Assembly: GCA_029167045.1 (NCBI GenBank)
Contig: JARFPK010000001.1
Coordinates: 1 to 64,000 of the forward strand
Source of the DNA: Candidatus Methanocrinis natronophilus
Lineage (GTDB): Archaea > Halobacteriota > Methanosarcinia > Methanotrichales > Methanotrichaceae
Direction of reading: 5' to 3'
Length of the DNA: 64,000 nt
Below are positions 45,870-54,734 of this stretch, in pieces. The notes under the pieces were generated by a model. The model was not told the origin of the DNA and ran no database searches. It saw only the letters and a program-made list of their open reading frames with translations. Both the position numbers and the translations under genes were made by a program. Every line of letters begins with the position of its first letter. The stretch's first letter is position 1.

Positions 45870-46313
45870 ATGAGTTTTGAAGAAGATCTGGAGAGGATCC
45901 TCGATAAGGGGACAGAACAGACGGCGGAGGATATGCTCGCATCCATCGAGAAGGCCTACGGCGAGGTCCCGTACATATTCGGGTTCATGAAGGACAAGCC
46001 CGAGCTTCTGGTGACTAAGATCCTTCACAACAACGCCATAATCAGAAGCTCCCAGACCCTGGATATGCAGACCCAGGAACTGATATCCATCGCCGTCGCC
46101 GCTGCGGTCCGCTGCAGCCACTGTTTAAAACTGCATCTGAGGATCGCCAAGAGGATGGGGATCTCCAACGACGAGATCGCCGCCGCTCTCCTCATCGCCG
46201 GGAACATAGCCAACGCCACCGTCCTCGCCATGGCCACCCGGGAGCTGAAGGAGGAGAAAGAGGTCTGCACCGTCTGTCACGTGGCCGGGAACGGGGACCC
46301 TCTGGAGATCTGA
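45870..46313 (+). CDS. AhpD/carboxymuconolactone decarboxylase-family protein
   Basis: 147 residues. The AhpD-type redox motif C-S-H-C (V-R-C-S-H-C-L-K-L-H-L) near residue 87 and a C-terminal C-T-V-C-H are visible. It starts ten bases after mmp7 with GGTGAG upstream, so it belongs to the marker operon. Members are thiol peroxidase partners or reductases. A protective or redox role near oxygen-sensitive MCR activation is inference. Confidence 0.88.
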   Translation: MSFEEDLERILDKGTEQTAEDMLASIEKAYGEVPYIFGFMKDKPELLVTKILHNNAIIRSSQTLDMQTQELISIAVAAAVRCSHCLKLHLRIAKRMGISNDEIAAALLIAGNIANATVLAMATRELKEEKEVCTVCHVAGNGDPLEI

Positions 46314-46391
46314 TTTAAGGGTCTACAGGTATACAACGCCCGGGATCGCCGGAGAAGTCTCCAAAAACTATTGGATGGCGGTGAGCGCCCG

Positions 46392-46741
46392 TCAATGTCG
46401 GTGCTCCCTGCAGGCGTTCTCGTCGGAGGCCTCTTCGAGGTATCCCTCCTTCCAGTCGGCTATGGCGTCCCGGTCGCCCCGACGAAGACCTCTATCCCGT
46501 ATCCCTCGAACATCTTCACCGCCTTGGGCCCGAGCCCTCCCGCCAGCATCACCTGGGCGCCCCTGGCGGAGATCAGCTCCGGGGGAAGGCCGGTCCCTCC
46601 CACGTGCTCACTCGTATTTCTCACCACATCGAAGTCGCCGGCGTCCACGTCGACTATCGTGAAGGTCTCAGCCCGGCCGAAGTGGGCACATATCAGTTCA
46701 TTGAGACCTCCGTCCCCCATGGTTGGAACTGCAACTTTCAT
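46392..46741 (-). pseudogene. NifX/NafY-like Fe-Mo-cofactor-binding domain protein, frameshifted
   Basis: Intact for 93 codons (V-A-V-P-T-M-G...E-L-I-C-A-H-F-G-R-A-E-T-F, V-M-L-A-G-G-L-G-P-K-A-V-K-M), then a stop at 46460 where the family normally goes on. One base back, the frame continues D-A-I-A-D-W-K-E-G-Y-L-E-E-A-S-D-E-N-A-C-R-E-H-R-H to a stop at 46392, exactly the expected family C-terminus. The shift is in ACCGGGACG. True decay or a lost G are both possible. The family binds Fe-S cofactor precursors. Confidence 0.85.
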
Positions 46742-46799
46742 ATCGTACCACCCGCATCGCAGAGAGTATGGATATTCAACTATTTGGCCTGGAATATGC

Positions 46800-46820
46800 T
46801 ACTGCATATTTAAATGCTCC
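46800..46820 (-). promoter_or_regulatory. TATA box for the NifX-like gene
   Basis: CATTTAAATATGC on the minus strand (46804-46816), about 65 bases before the start at 46741, with GGGTGGTA as ribosome site. The remaining gap to 46991 shows nothing further. Confidence 0.4.
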
Positions 46821-46991
46821 GGATATATTGCTCACCCTTATGGGAGTTAGATTTACATAATATGTATTTTCGGCCCCTGGGTTGGACGATCGACCCCGAG
46901 GGATCCGAATCCTACGAGGTCGCCTAAACTCATCGACAACCGGTTGACCGAATCAGAGGCCTGCGGATCTTCCCGGGACCATCGGGCCCCC

Positions 46992-47525
46992 TCAACCCAT
47001 CTTCACCGGGGTCCTCTTCACCGGCTCGCGGCCCAGGAGGACCATCCCGAAACGCTCGTGGACTTCGTCGGTATCGGGGCTTTTATCGTGCCAACGGGCG
47101 AGGAACTCCTCCTCGGGGAGCCACGTCCTGCGGAAGGACGCGGGATCTTCGAAGATGAGGATGCCGTTGGTGTAGCCTATGACGATGGCGTAGTGGCCGT
47201 CATCGTAGTCCGTCCTCCAGTCCTCGAGGGTCATGTACCTCTCGGCCCAGGCCTGGAGGAGGACGATGACGGGCCTGCCTTCATCGACGCGCCCCTTCAC
47301 CTCCTCAAGCCCCCACATGTTCTTGGCCAGGACCTCAAAGCCCATCTCGTCGGCGACCTCGATCATCCTCCGGACCGAGGTGCCCATCTCGTCGGTCTTC
47401 AGCTTCTCGAAGAGCTCGTCGAGGCGAAGGTCCACTCCATAGTAAGCCATCACCAGCTGGAGCGCCTTGGCACCGCAATCGAAGTCGAAGGCCTGCCTTC
47501 CAATATCGATATCTATCACGGGCAT
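46992..47525 (-). CDS. C39-like papain-fold peptidase
   Basis: 177 residues. Cysteine in D-F-D-C-G-A-K-A-L near residue 18, His in D-G-H-Y-A-I-V-I-G-Y near 111 and Asp in I-F-E-D-P-A-S give the papain-like C39 site; the C39 family includes bacteriocin-processing proteases but no ABC transporter or leader peptide is linked here. ATG start with TTGGAGG upstream; a TTG at 47543 would add six residues. It follows the amidohydrolase gene with almost no gap, a co-transcribed pair. Confidence 0.85.
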   Translation of the reverse strand: MPVIDIDIGRQAFDFDCGAKALQLVMAYYGVDLRLDELFEKLKTDEMGTSVRRMIEVADEMGFEVLAKNMWGLEEVKGRVDEGRPVIVLLQAWAERYMTLEDWRTDYDDGHYAIVIGYTNGILIFEDPASFRRTWLPEEEFLARWHDKSPDTDEVHERFGMVLLGREPVKRTPVKMG

Positions 47526-47529
47526 CGTA

Positions 47530-48282
47530 TCATATTCCTCCAAGGGCCTTATGATACATCACAGAGAGGGACTCGGCGAAGGCGACCCTCAGGATGTGGA
47601 GCCTCACCAGGTCCGGGACCCCGTCCTCGTCGAGGTAGAGCCGCTGGTTCGTCTCCTGGAGGATGGCGGGTGCCCTCCCTCCGATAGGGACCATCGAATC
47701 GACGGAATGCTCTGCGCAGATGGAGCCGTAAACGGTGTCGTATTCGGAGGAGTTGACGGTAACATAGACCTCCGGCAGACGCTTTTGGAGCTCTTCAGCG
47801 TAGATCTCCACGTAGATATCCGGTGAGAAGCGGATCCTCCTCCCGTCCTCCGGAGAACGCTGATAATTCATGATCTCTATCTGATCGTCTCCGACGCCCC
47901 GGGCCGTTATCGTCGAATGCCCCTCAAAGAGGAAGGAGCGGCCTGCCGCTATCCTATCGCCGATCTCTCGGTGGAACGGTAATATGTATCTATCGGAGAG
48001 GCTCCTGCGAGCCGATCCATCGGGCTCTTTCCCCTCCCTGTAGATCGCCCTTCCAAATACGTCCCTTAAGGGGACGGAGTCGTCGATGACCGCTGGATCG
48101 CGGTTCGCCTCCAGGATTATGCTGCAGTAGGGGAAGGTGAGATGGTCGTTTCCGAGGAGGTCGCGGAAGTCGTATAGATCATCTGTGAACCAGTCGATGT
48201 TTCTGACCAGGGCGAAGAACTCCTCCGATAACCTCGAAGGCTCTATCTCCGCCGGGATGACGAGGCCGGCATGGGGTACCAC
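47530..48282 (-). CDS. N-formylglutamate amidohydrolase-like protein
   Basis: 250 residues from a GTG with GAGGAG upstream. The N-terminal V-P-H-A-G-L-V-I-P, N-I-D-W-F-T-D-D-L-Y, and the later F-E-G-H-S-T match the FGase fold (zinc amidohydrolase) though the exact substrate is uncertain. Its end abuts the C39-like gene. Confidence 0.75.
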   Translation of the reverse strand: MVPHAGLVIPAEIEPSRLSEEFFALVRNIDWFTDDLYDFRDLLGNDHLTFPYCSIILEANRDPAVIDDSVPLRDVFGRAIYREGKEPDGSARRSLSDRYILPFHREIGDRIAAGRSFLFEGHSTITARGVGDDQIEIMNYQRSPEDGRRIRFSPDIYVEIYAEELQKRLPEVYVTVNSSEYDTVYGSICAEHSVDSMVPIGGRAPAILQETNQRLYLDEDGVPDLVRLHILRVAFAESLSVMYHKALGGI

Positions 48283-48348
48283 GGTGATGAGCTCCTCGAA
48301 TGGCAGAAGGTCAGCCCCCTCTCTTGAATAGATCCCTTTTTTTCTAGA

Positions 48349-48924
48349 TCATAAACCCATCCCTTCGATCCAGAGAAGCAGACCGATGAGGATGATAGCC
48401 GCCGGGACGACGACCGCCCAGGAGCCGACCCCCAGGATCTCGGGGATGGTGGCGTCGCCGAAGTCGCCCCTGGAGAGGACCGTCTCCTCCAGCCTAGGAT
48501 AGAGCTCTGCAAAGACGGCGGTCCCCAGGAGGATCCCGCCGACGCCGCCGAGGAGGGCGTCGATGGATCCCTGGCCGACGGCTCCGGCCACCGTCCCCGG
48601 ACAGTATCCGAGAAGGGCGAAGCCGCCGCCGAATATGAGGCCTCCGAGGGCGGTGGACCCCCAGGAGCCGGGCTTAGGGTGGAGCCTCACCCACCCGCGG
48701 CTACGGAGGAGGTGGACTCCTATCATCCCGGTGATCACCGCCGAGGCCATCACCTTGAAGACGGTGAAGTCGACGAGGAGGAGTTGGCCGAGGATGACGT
48801 CGTACCTGGTCACCCCCCCCTTCTGGAGGAGAAAGCCGAAGACGATACCTATGGATAGGCCGACGGCGAGCTGGGACCTCGAATCTTTCCTGAGATCTTC
48901 AAGTATATCGATCATCTCTTCCAT
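48349..48924 (-). CDS. YeeE/YedE-family sulfur transporter, half 2
   Basis: 191 residues, several helices. Diagnostic G-G-G-F-A-L-L-G-Y-C-P-G-T near residue 95 carries the conserved Cys. The ATG has GAGGTGGT upstream. Members (TsuA-like) take up thiosulfate or related sulfur species. Together with the next gene it forms a two-part transporter. Confidence 0.88.
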   Translation of the reverse strand: MEEMIDILEDLRKDSRSQLAVGLSIGIVFGFLLQKGGVTRYDVILGQLLLVDFTVFKVMASAVITGMIGVHLLRSRGWVRLHPKPGSWGSTALGGLIFGGGFALLGYCPGTVAGAVGQGSIDALLGGVGGILLGTAVFAELYPRLEETVLSRGDFGDATIPEILGVGSWAVVVPAAIILIGLLLWIEGMGL

Positions 48925-48931
48925 CACCACC

Positions 48932-49453
48932 TCAGACCCCGGGCCCGAAGAGAAGGATCGCCCCGGCGATCCCGCCGGCGAAGAAGCATGCAGCTGCGAG
49001 CCAGGAGCTGGCGGCGAGCTGGAGGGTTCCGCTGATCCCGTGGCCGCTGGTGCACCCTCCCGCCCACCGGGCCCCTAGCCCCATGAGAGCTCCGCCGAAG
49101 AAGGCGGAGGCGATTCGCTGGAACGGATCGGGACCGAACCGATCTAGCCAGAGAGGGGGGACGATCTCCAACCGGAGATCCCCCGAAAATGTAGCAGAGA
49201 GGAACGATCCTATGACGACACCAAAAACCAGCATCACCTCCCACTCTACGGCAGGCTTGAACTTCCTGTAGTACGCCTTCTGGGAGACGGCGGTTCCGAT
49301 GAAGAGCTTCTCGATCATCCCGCTCGTCCTGGCGTAGGCGGCTGAACAGCCGATGGGTCTATCGGACAGTAGGAACGCCAGGATGCTCAATACCCCTATA
49401 CCCACCCCGACCACGTAGGGGGGCCACAGATCCATCTTCAGATACTCCAGCAT
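48932..49453 (-). CDS. YeeE/YedE-family sulfur transporter, half 1
   Basis: 173 residues with R-P-I-G-C-S-A-A-Y-A and G-G-C-T-S-G-H-G-I-S-G, the two Cys motifs of the first YeeE/YedE repeat. The pair, seven bases apart, is the split form of the single-chain protein. A likely source of sulfur for an organism with many Fe-S proteins (inference). Confidence 0.88.
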   Translation of the reverse strand: MLEYLKMDLWPPYVVGVGIGVLSILAFLLSDRPIGCSAAYARTSGMIEKLFIGTAVSQKAYYRKFKPAVEWEVMLVFGVVIGSFLSATFSGDLRLEIVPPLWLDRFGPDPFQRIASAFFGGALMGLGARWAGGCTSGHGISGTLQLAASSWLAAACFFAGGIAGAILLFGPGV

Positions 49454-49559
49454 CGGGATCTCCTCGAAGCTTTATCAAGTGGGGGTCCTCGGGGAGGGGG
49501 ATCGTCCAGTTCTTAGATCCCCCCGCCTGACACCCTCCAAACCACCCTTCTACGTCGTC

Positions 49560-49613
49560 ACCTCTTTATAAAGCTGGTACGGAAATGGGACGGATTTGAG
49601 AGGGTGTTATGGA
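49560..49613 (+). promoter_or_regulatory. Promoter of the SAM hydrolase gene
   Basis: TATA box CTTTATAAAG (49563-49572) about 45 bases before the ATG at 49614; GGTG at 49603 serves as ribosome site. The gap from 49454 holds nothing else. Confidence 0.5.
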
Positions 49614-50487
49614 ATGATAATGGCAGCGGTGATGGCATCTATCTCACCCCTCCTCGCCGGGGGTCAGGCCGACCCCGGCGTAAGGGGGGTCGAAGACCTG
49701 GTAGCCCTCCTCACCGACTATGGGGCCCCGGCTTCTACGCTGCCGCCCCCGATAGGTCGATCTACTCCGCAAACCCGGTGGCGAGGCTATCCACCATAAC
49801 CCACCAGGTCTCTGCCTTCGACGTCGCCGAGGGGTCCTATATCCTGGCTCAGGCGGCGTGGAAGTTTCCTCCGGGGACGGTCTTTGCGGCGGAGGTCGAT
49901 CCCGGAGTTGGAGGTGGAGCGCGCGCTATCGTCCTGGAGACGGCGGACGGCAAAATCTTCATCGCCCCTGACAACGGCCTCTTCTCCGGGGTCATGGACG
50001 ACCTCGGTATAGCGTCCATCCGGGTGATCACAGACCCTAACCTGACGGCTAAAGGAAAGACCGCCCCCTTCGAGGGGTTGGGATCTACAGACCCGTAGCC
50101 GGCTGGCTCTCCGCCGGGATGGACCCCTCCTCCCTCGGCCCCGATATCTCCGATCCCGTCAGGATCGAGGCGAGAAGGGGTCGGATCGAGGATGGAGCCA
50201 TCGTCGGAGCTGTCACCCTCGTCGATCACTTCGGTAACATCGTCACCGACATCCCGGGGGATCTGGCCGACGAGGCCGGCCTCACGCCGGAGGATGGGGT
50301 TGAGATCGCCTTCGACGGAGAGGTCATCGAAGCGACCTTCGGTAGGACCTACGCCGACGTTCCAGCCGGCGAATGGGTCTTATTGACCGGCCATTCGGGA
50401 CGGCTGGAGATAGCCATCAATATGGATAGGGCCGCCGAGGCGGTCGAAGCCACCCCCGGGACTAAGGTCCAGGTCCAGAAGATCTGA
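49614..50487 (+). pseudogene. SAM hydrolase (DUF62/SAM-dependent adenosyl hydroxide transferase), two frameshifts
   Basis: Begins with a signal-like M-I-M-A-A-V-M-A-S-I-S-P-L-L-A-G-G, then L-V-A-L-L-T-D-Y-G (DUF62 start). At about 49727-49733 (TATGGGGCCCC) the frame moves back one base: G-F-Y-A-A-A, A-E-V-D-P-G-V-G, I-F-I-A-P-D-N-G-L-F. At about 50080 (GAGGGGTTGGGATC) it moves back once more and continues I-Y-R-P-V-A-G-W-L-S-A-G-M...V-D-H-F-G-N-I-V-T to 50487. All three parts match the family in order, so the gene is otherwise complete. Each shift fits loss of one G in a G run. The enzyme splits SAM to adenosine and methionine. Confidence 0.88.
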
Positions 50488-50491
50488 ACTT

Positions 50492-52282
50492 TCAGAGGTA
50501 GAGGAGCTCCACCATCCATGAAGCGACGATGATGAAGATCAGGGTCATGATCCCTCCGACCTTTAGGAAGTCTGCGCTCTTATACCCGCCGGGGGTCATC
50601 AGGAGGGCGTTTACCTGGTGGGTAGGGAGGAGGAAGGAGTTGGAGGCGGAGAGGCCGACCAGGAGGGCGAGGGCCCTTGGATCGATCCCCATCCCCTGAC
50701 CCATGACCATGACGAGGGGGACGAGGAGGACGGCTGCTGCCACGTTGGATATGAAGAGGGTGAGGAAGGTGGTGAGGGCCGCCACGGCGATGAGGGCGAC
50801 TATGGGAGGAGATCCCTCGAGAAGGTTCATCAACGCCGTCGCCGCGAACCCGGCAGCACCGCTCTCCTCCATGGCTATCCCCAGGGGTATCAGCCCTGCC
50901 AGGAGGACGACGGTCCTCCAGTCTACGGCACCATACGCCTCGTCGACGGGTATCACCTTCAGAAGGACCATGGCGAAGGCGCCGGTGAGAAGGGCGATGG
51001 AGATCTGAAAGCCCGCCAGGGCCAGGGCCAGGGCCCCGAGGAAGCAGAGGGTTGCAGGGATCGCCTTCGACGGGGTCAGGCTCACCGACTCGACGGGGGT
51101 CAGAAGGACGAAGTTGCGGTCAGATCCGATCTTTCTTATCCTGTCCCAGAGGCCGTGGATGACGAAGGTATCCCCCGGGTTCAGGGGACGGTCGGCGAAG
51201 TCCTTCCTCTGCTCCTCCGTCCCGCTCAAGAGGAGGATCGGCTCGACGCCGTAATTCTTCCGTACCCCTATCTCCCTGAGGGTCTTTCCGACTATGGAAG
51301 ACCGGGGACGTACGACGACCTCGGCAAAGCCCGCCTCCGCCTCGCAGAGGAGATCGCTCAGCCTGAGATCGTCGGTGATCTCCCAGAGGTCGTGCTCAGA
51401 AGAGAGCCGCTGGAGATCCCCCTTCTCCCCCAGGAGAGCCAGAACCTGGCCCGGTGAGAACCTCGTCCTCCTCCAGGGGGAGTAGATCACCTCCTCCCCC
51501 TCCACTATGGCGAGGAGGGTTACACCGTAGTTCCGCCTCATCCTGACATCCTCCCGGGTCTTATCGACGAAGTCGCTCTTCCAGGATACGAAGTAGTACC
51601 TGACAATGGAGGGTAGCTGCCAGGTTTCAATCAGATCCACCTGGGCCTCGGAATCGGTCTTCGAACGATCGGCCTTCGGAAGGAGCCGATGGCCGTAGAT
51701 CAGGAAGTATCCTATCCCGGAAGCCAGAAGGACGATCCCGATGGGGGTGACGCTGAAGAAGCCGAAGGGCTCCTCCCCGCTCTGTACCATAAGGTCGTTG
51801 AGGACTATCAGGGGGCTGGATCCGACCATGGTCAAAGTCCCCCCCAAGATAGCCGAGAACCCCATCGGCATCAAGAGCCTCGATGCCGGGATCCTGGTGG
51901 TCTTGGATATCCTGAGGATCGCCGGCAAGAATAGGGCTGCGGAACCGACGTTCTGCATGAAGGCGGAGATGAACCCCACCACCGAAGACGTGACCCCAAG
52001 AAGCCTCCTCTCTTCGGACCCGGCCACCCTCATTACCGCCCTGCTGATGGCGTTGACCACCCCCGCCCTCTCCATGCCTTTGCCCAGGACCATTATGGCG
52101 GCTATGGAGATGACGGCGTTGCTCCCAAACCCCGACAACGCCTGGGATGGGGTTGCAAGGCCGGTCCAGGCGAGGAGGAGGAGGATCAGCACCGCCGCTA
52201 CATCTATCCTCACCACCTCGGTGACCAGAAGGAGGACCGCCACAGCCACCACGACGAAGGCGAGCTCGATCTCCGGGGTCAT
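50492..52282 (-). CDS. SLC13-type permease with central TrkA-C domains
   Basis: 596 residues. Two blocks of helices (residues ~1-200 and ~400-596) of the SLC13/CitT (ArsB/NhaD) fold flank a cytoplasmic region with two TrkA-C modules (~230-390; E-V-V-V-R-P-R-S-S-I-V-G-K-T-L-R-E). N-terminal signature G-S-N-A-V-I-S-I and T-M-V-G-S-S-P; C-terminal L-P-T-H-Q-V-N-A-L. Transports dicarboxylates or anions such as sulfate with Na+ or H+; substrate cannot be told. ATG at 52282 chosen over a GTA/ATG nine bases upstream. Confidence 0.9.
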   Translation of the reverse strand: MTPEIELAFVVVAVAVLLLVTEVVRIDVAAVLILLLLAWTGLATPSQALSGFGSNAVISIAAIMVLGKGMERAGVVNAISRAVMRVAGSEERRLLGVTSSVVGFISAFMQNVGSAALFLPAILRISKTTRIPASRLLMPMGFSAILGGTLTMVGSSPLIVLNDLMVQSGEEPFGFFSVTPIGIVLLASGIGYFLIYGHRLLPKADRSKTDSEAQVDLIETWQLPSIVRYYFVSWKSDFVDKTREDVRMRRNYGVTLLAIVEGEEVIYSPWRRTRFSPGQVLALLGEKGDLQRLSSEHDLWEITDDLRLSDLLCEAEAGFAEVVVRPRSSIVGKTLREIGVRKNYGVEPILLLSGTEEQRKDFADRPLNPGDTFVIHGLWDRIRKIGSDRNFVLLTPVESVSLTPSKAIPATLCFLGALALALAGFQISIALLTGAFAMVLLKVIPVDEAYGAVDWRTVVLLAGLIPLGIAMEESGAAGFAATALMNLLEGSPPIVALIAVAALTTFLTLFISNVAAAVLLVPLVMVMGQGMGIDPRALALLVGLSASNSFLLPTHQVNALLMTPGGYKSADFLKVGGIMTLIFIIVASWMVELLYL

Positions 52283-52432
52283 GCCGTACATTATCCACCA
52301 CGCACCTTTGGAAGGTAATCTCTCATCACCGTTAATATCTCTTGGGTAGGATACCTTCGATGAGCCTACGGCGATCGACTCGATGAAGGGTTATTGAGAG
52401 CTTTTTCGGCTTGAAATCCTGGAAGTCAGATA

Positions 52433-52452
52433 CCGCGGCCTGAAGGCCGTGG
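52433..52452. repeat. ATACC-type hairpin 1 (IS200/IS605 end-like)
   Basis: CCGCGGCC-TGAA-GGCCGTGG: 8-bp stem (one G-T) and 4-nt loop, preceded by ATA. Lies just beyond the stop of a TnpB remnant, where IS200/IS605 elements carry their right-end hairpin. Confidence 0.7.
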
Positions 52453-52466
52453 CTTGTAGCTAGGGT

Positions 52467-52730
52467 CTAGCCCGCTACGATTGGCCGGTTGACATGGGGC
52501 CTGCTACTATCAGATCTGCTGAAAGTAGCGATGGTCCTGGATGCGTTCAAATCCGCATACACTGGAAGCCGCACCTTTTAAGCTTGAACGTTCTACCGTA
52601 GCGGTTTTCCTTCTTCTGATACCCACATCGAGAAGATGTGAGCGAAGGGTATCTTGGATCTATGGCAGTGACTTTCTTTCCGATCGCTACCGTCTTATAT
52701 TCTACCATGCTTCGAAGTTCTGCGAAAATC
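52467..52730 (-). pseudogene. tnpB: IS200/IS605 TnpB remnant (C-terminal part)
   Basis: On the minus strand F-A-E-L-R-S-M-V-E-Y-K-T-V-A then G-K-K-V-T-A-I-D-P-R-Y-P-S and a zinc-finger S-S-R-C-G...K-R-C-G-F-Q match the RuvC/zinc-finger end of TnpB. The first zinc-finger Cys is changed to Ser and a frameshift follows C-G-F-Q, after which the other frame continues A-D-L-N-A-S-R-T-I-A and ends at TAG (52467). No catalytic N-terminus is present. It is a decayed element end. Confidence 0.8.
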
Positions 52731-52907
52731 CACATTACATCATATGGTTTTGATACTACCAGTTGCGACCTGATGATTCGCGTCCCTTTGAAACTTCCAT
52801 GATCCGAAGGCTCATGCCCGAAGGATGCAAAACCGATTATCCCCCATTGCTGTCGTGATATGGACAGTGAAGGTATATGCTTTTTTTGGGACTTTGATCC
52901 TGTCTTT

Positions 52908-53111
52908 GAAACTGACATCCACAAGAAGTTCCTCTTAGCGACGGTCTTACTTTTGGATGGGACGAAGCTCACCAAAAGGTTCAGCATGGACCTGAGATCA
53001 CTTTTTGAGTTCAGAGACTGGGTCTGCGAAAACGGCTGTAAGGCTGTAGCTGTCGAGTCTACAGGAACCTACTGGGTTCTGATCTATCGCGTCTTGGAGA
53101 TCCACGTTGAA
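52908..53111 (+). pseudogene. IS110-family transposase remnant (N-terminal part)
   Basis: In frame from about 52908: I-H-K-K-F-L-L-A-T, L-T-K-R-F-S-M-D-L-R, F-R-D-W-V-C-E-N-G-C-K and V-E-S-T-G-T-Y-W-V-L-I-Y. This is the DEDD-type N-terminal domain; the first D of the usual G-I-D-V-H is kept as T-D-I-H. Similarity stops near 53111 (H-V-E-L), a later H-A-N-A-Y at 53175 is the next motif out of register. No IS110 C-terminal domain follows. Confidence 0.78.
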
Positions 53112-53335
53112 CTTGGCTCTTCGCTATTCCGTGTGGGTAACTTCGGGATAGCTATTATCGGACTCAATCATGCAAATGCCTATCAGGAGAGATGCCGATA
53201 GGGCGATAGGCAGCGATATATCTCATGAAGAGTATGATTTCAGGCGATCATTAGGTCGTTATGACCGGACCACCGGATCTGCCGCCCTTTCAGTTTACCC
53301 ACACTAAACAGCGCGGATTCTTATTATTTGATAAT

Positions 53336-53456
53336 CTATTTATAGCAAAAACAGACATTTATTATAGATCTAATATCACTGATTATGAGAAGATCCTCTT
53401 AGATCAGGCCTGAATGATATAAGAGGATAGAAGAAGGGTAAGAAGGAGAATAGGCT
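53336..53456 (+). promoter_or_regulatory. Promoter and structured leader of the dockerin binding-protein operon
   Basis: TATA box CTATTTATAGC (53336-53346) puts the start near 53370. The leader holds ATCCTCTTA (53393-53401) and TAAGAGGAT (53420-53428), a perfect 9-bp inverted repeat, enclosing the palindrome TCAGGCCTGA (53404-53413). GGAG (53445-53448) is the ribosome site. This could be an operator or an RNA switch for metal supply. Confidence 0.5.
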
Positions 53457-54734
53457 ATGAAAGAGAAGATGCTGGCATCAATCTTGGCACTATGCCTAAT
53501 GGTGGGGATATCGGCAGCGGATTTCACCCTCCACGTCTACGGCAACGCCAACATGGACGACGTCATCGACGAGAGAGATATCGAATACGCCCGAGCCATC
53601 ATGGCCGGGACGGAAAGGATGACGGATCTCGCCGACGTCAACGGCGATGGTAAGGTCGACGAAGAGGACATAAGGCTGATAGAGGAGATCATTGACGGCA
53701 CGGCACCGGAGATAAGGGTGATCGATTCCGACGGTAACGCCGTCGCCGTCAAGGTACCGGTGGAGAGGATCGTCATCTACAACCACCAGTGCGCTGAGAT
53801 CCTCCAGATCCTCGGGGCTGAAGATCAGGTGGCCGGGGTGAGGGACACCTTCGAGAGGCAGGGGAACAGGTTCCCACAGATCAGCAAGAAGAAGAACATC
53901 GGAAGCGGTGCCGACGTGGACATCGAGGCGATCATCTCCCTCGATCCTGATCTGATAATAGCCTACACCTTCTATCCGACCAAAGAGGACCTGGAAGCAA
54001 AGCTCCCCTCGAAGATACCCATCCTGCGGATCGACTGCGCCGGAGGAGGTCCCTGCGGGATCGACTCCATCAGGGACGGAGTATCGATCCTCGGATACCT
54101 CCTTAATGCGAGGGAGCATGCCGCAAGATACCAGGAGTGGCACGACAGGTACGTCGGTCCCGTCGAGGTCAGAACCTCCGCAATCCCCGAAGGTGAGAGG
54201 GTGAGGGTCTACCTGGAGTCCACTCCCGAGGGGTCCGAGACGATCTCCTCCCGGACCGCCATAGGAAAGAACCATCCCGCCGGAAACCTAATTGAGCTGG
54301 CGGGCGGGGTGAACATCGCCGCAGGCCAGCTCCCCCTCTACATGGACACCGACAACGAGTACGGCGAGATCGAGACGGAGTGGGTCCTGGAGCAGAACCC
54401 CGAGGTGATCGTCGGCAGGGCGATGGGAGCTGGCGTTAGGCCCTACGAGAACGAGGACGACTCCCTCCTGCGGGCCTACTCCGATCAGATCAAAAGCCTT
54501 CCGGGGTTCGACGGTGTGGACGCGGTGAAGAACGGCCGGGTCTACATCATCACCAACGATCACGCCGTCACCCCCAACTATCCGTCGGCGCTCCTCCTCC
54601 TGGCGAAGTGGTTCTACCCGGAGATCTTCGACGACCTGGACCCGAGAGAGGCCCACCTGGAGTACCTGGAGATGATGGGGATCTCAAAGGATGTCGCCAA
54701 CAAGAACACCTACTACTATCCGGCGGTGGCTTGA
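53457..54734 (+). CDS. Dockerin-tagged ABC substrate-binding protein 1 (Fe/B12 type)
   Basis: 425 residues. Signal peptide to residue ~21, then a type-I dockerin at 29-80: two calcium loops, G-N-A-N-M-D-D-V-I-D-E-R-D-I and D-V-N-G-D-G-K-V-D-E-E-D-I. From ~90 it is a class III periplasmic-binding protein of the BtuF/FecB type (V-E-R-I-V-I-Y-N-H-Q-C-A-E-I-L, L-D-P-D-L-I-I-A-Y). Siderophore, cobalamin or metal-chelate binding is inferred. Dockerins bind cohesins, so it may dock to a surface scaffold. No permease gene is adjacent; the next gene is a paralogue. Confidence 0.9.
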   Translation: MKEKMLASILALCLMVGISAADFTLHVYGNANMDDVIDERDIEYARAIMAGTERMTDLADVNGDGKVDEEDIRLIEEIIDGTAPEIRVIDSDGNAVAVKVPVERIVIYNHQCAEILQILGAEDQVAGVRDTFERQGNRFPQISKKKNIGSGADVDIEAIISLDPDLIIAYTFYPTKEDLEAKLPSKIPILRIDCAGGGPCGIDSIRDGVSILGYLLNAREHAARYQEWHDRYVGPVEVRTSAIPEGERVRVYLESTPEGSETISSRTAIGKNHPAGNLIELAGGVNIAAGQLPLYMDTDNEYGEIETEWVLEQNPEVIVGRAMGAGVRPYENEDDSLLRAYSDQIKSLPGFDGVDAVKNGRVYIITNDHAVTPNYPSALLLLAKWFYPEIFDDLDPREAHLEYLEMMGISKDVANKNTYYYPAVA

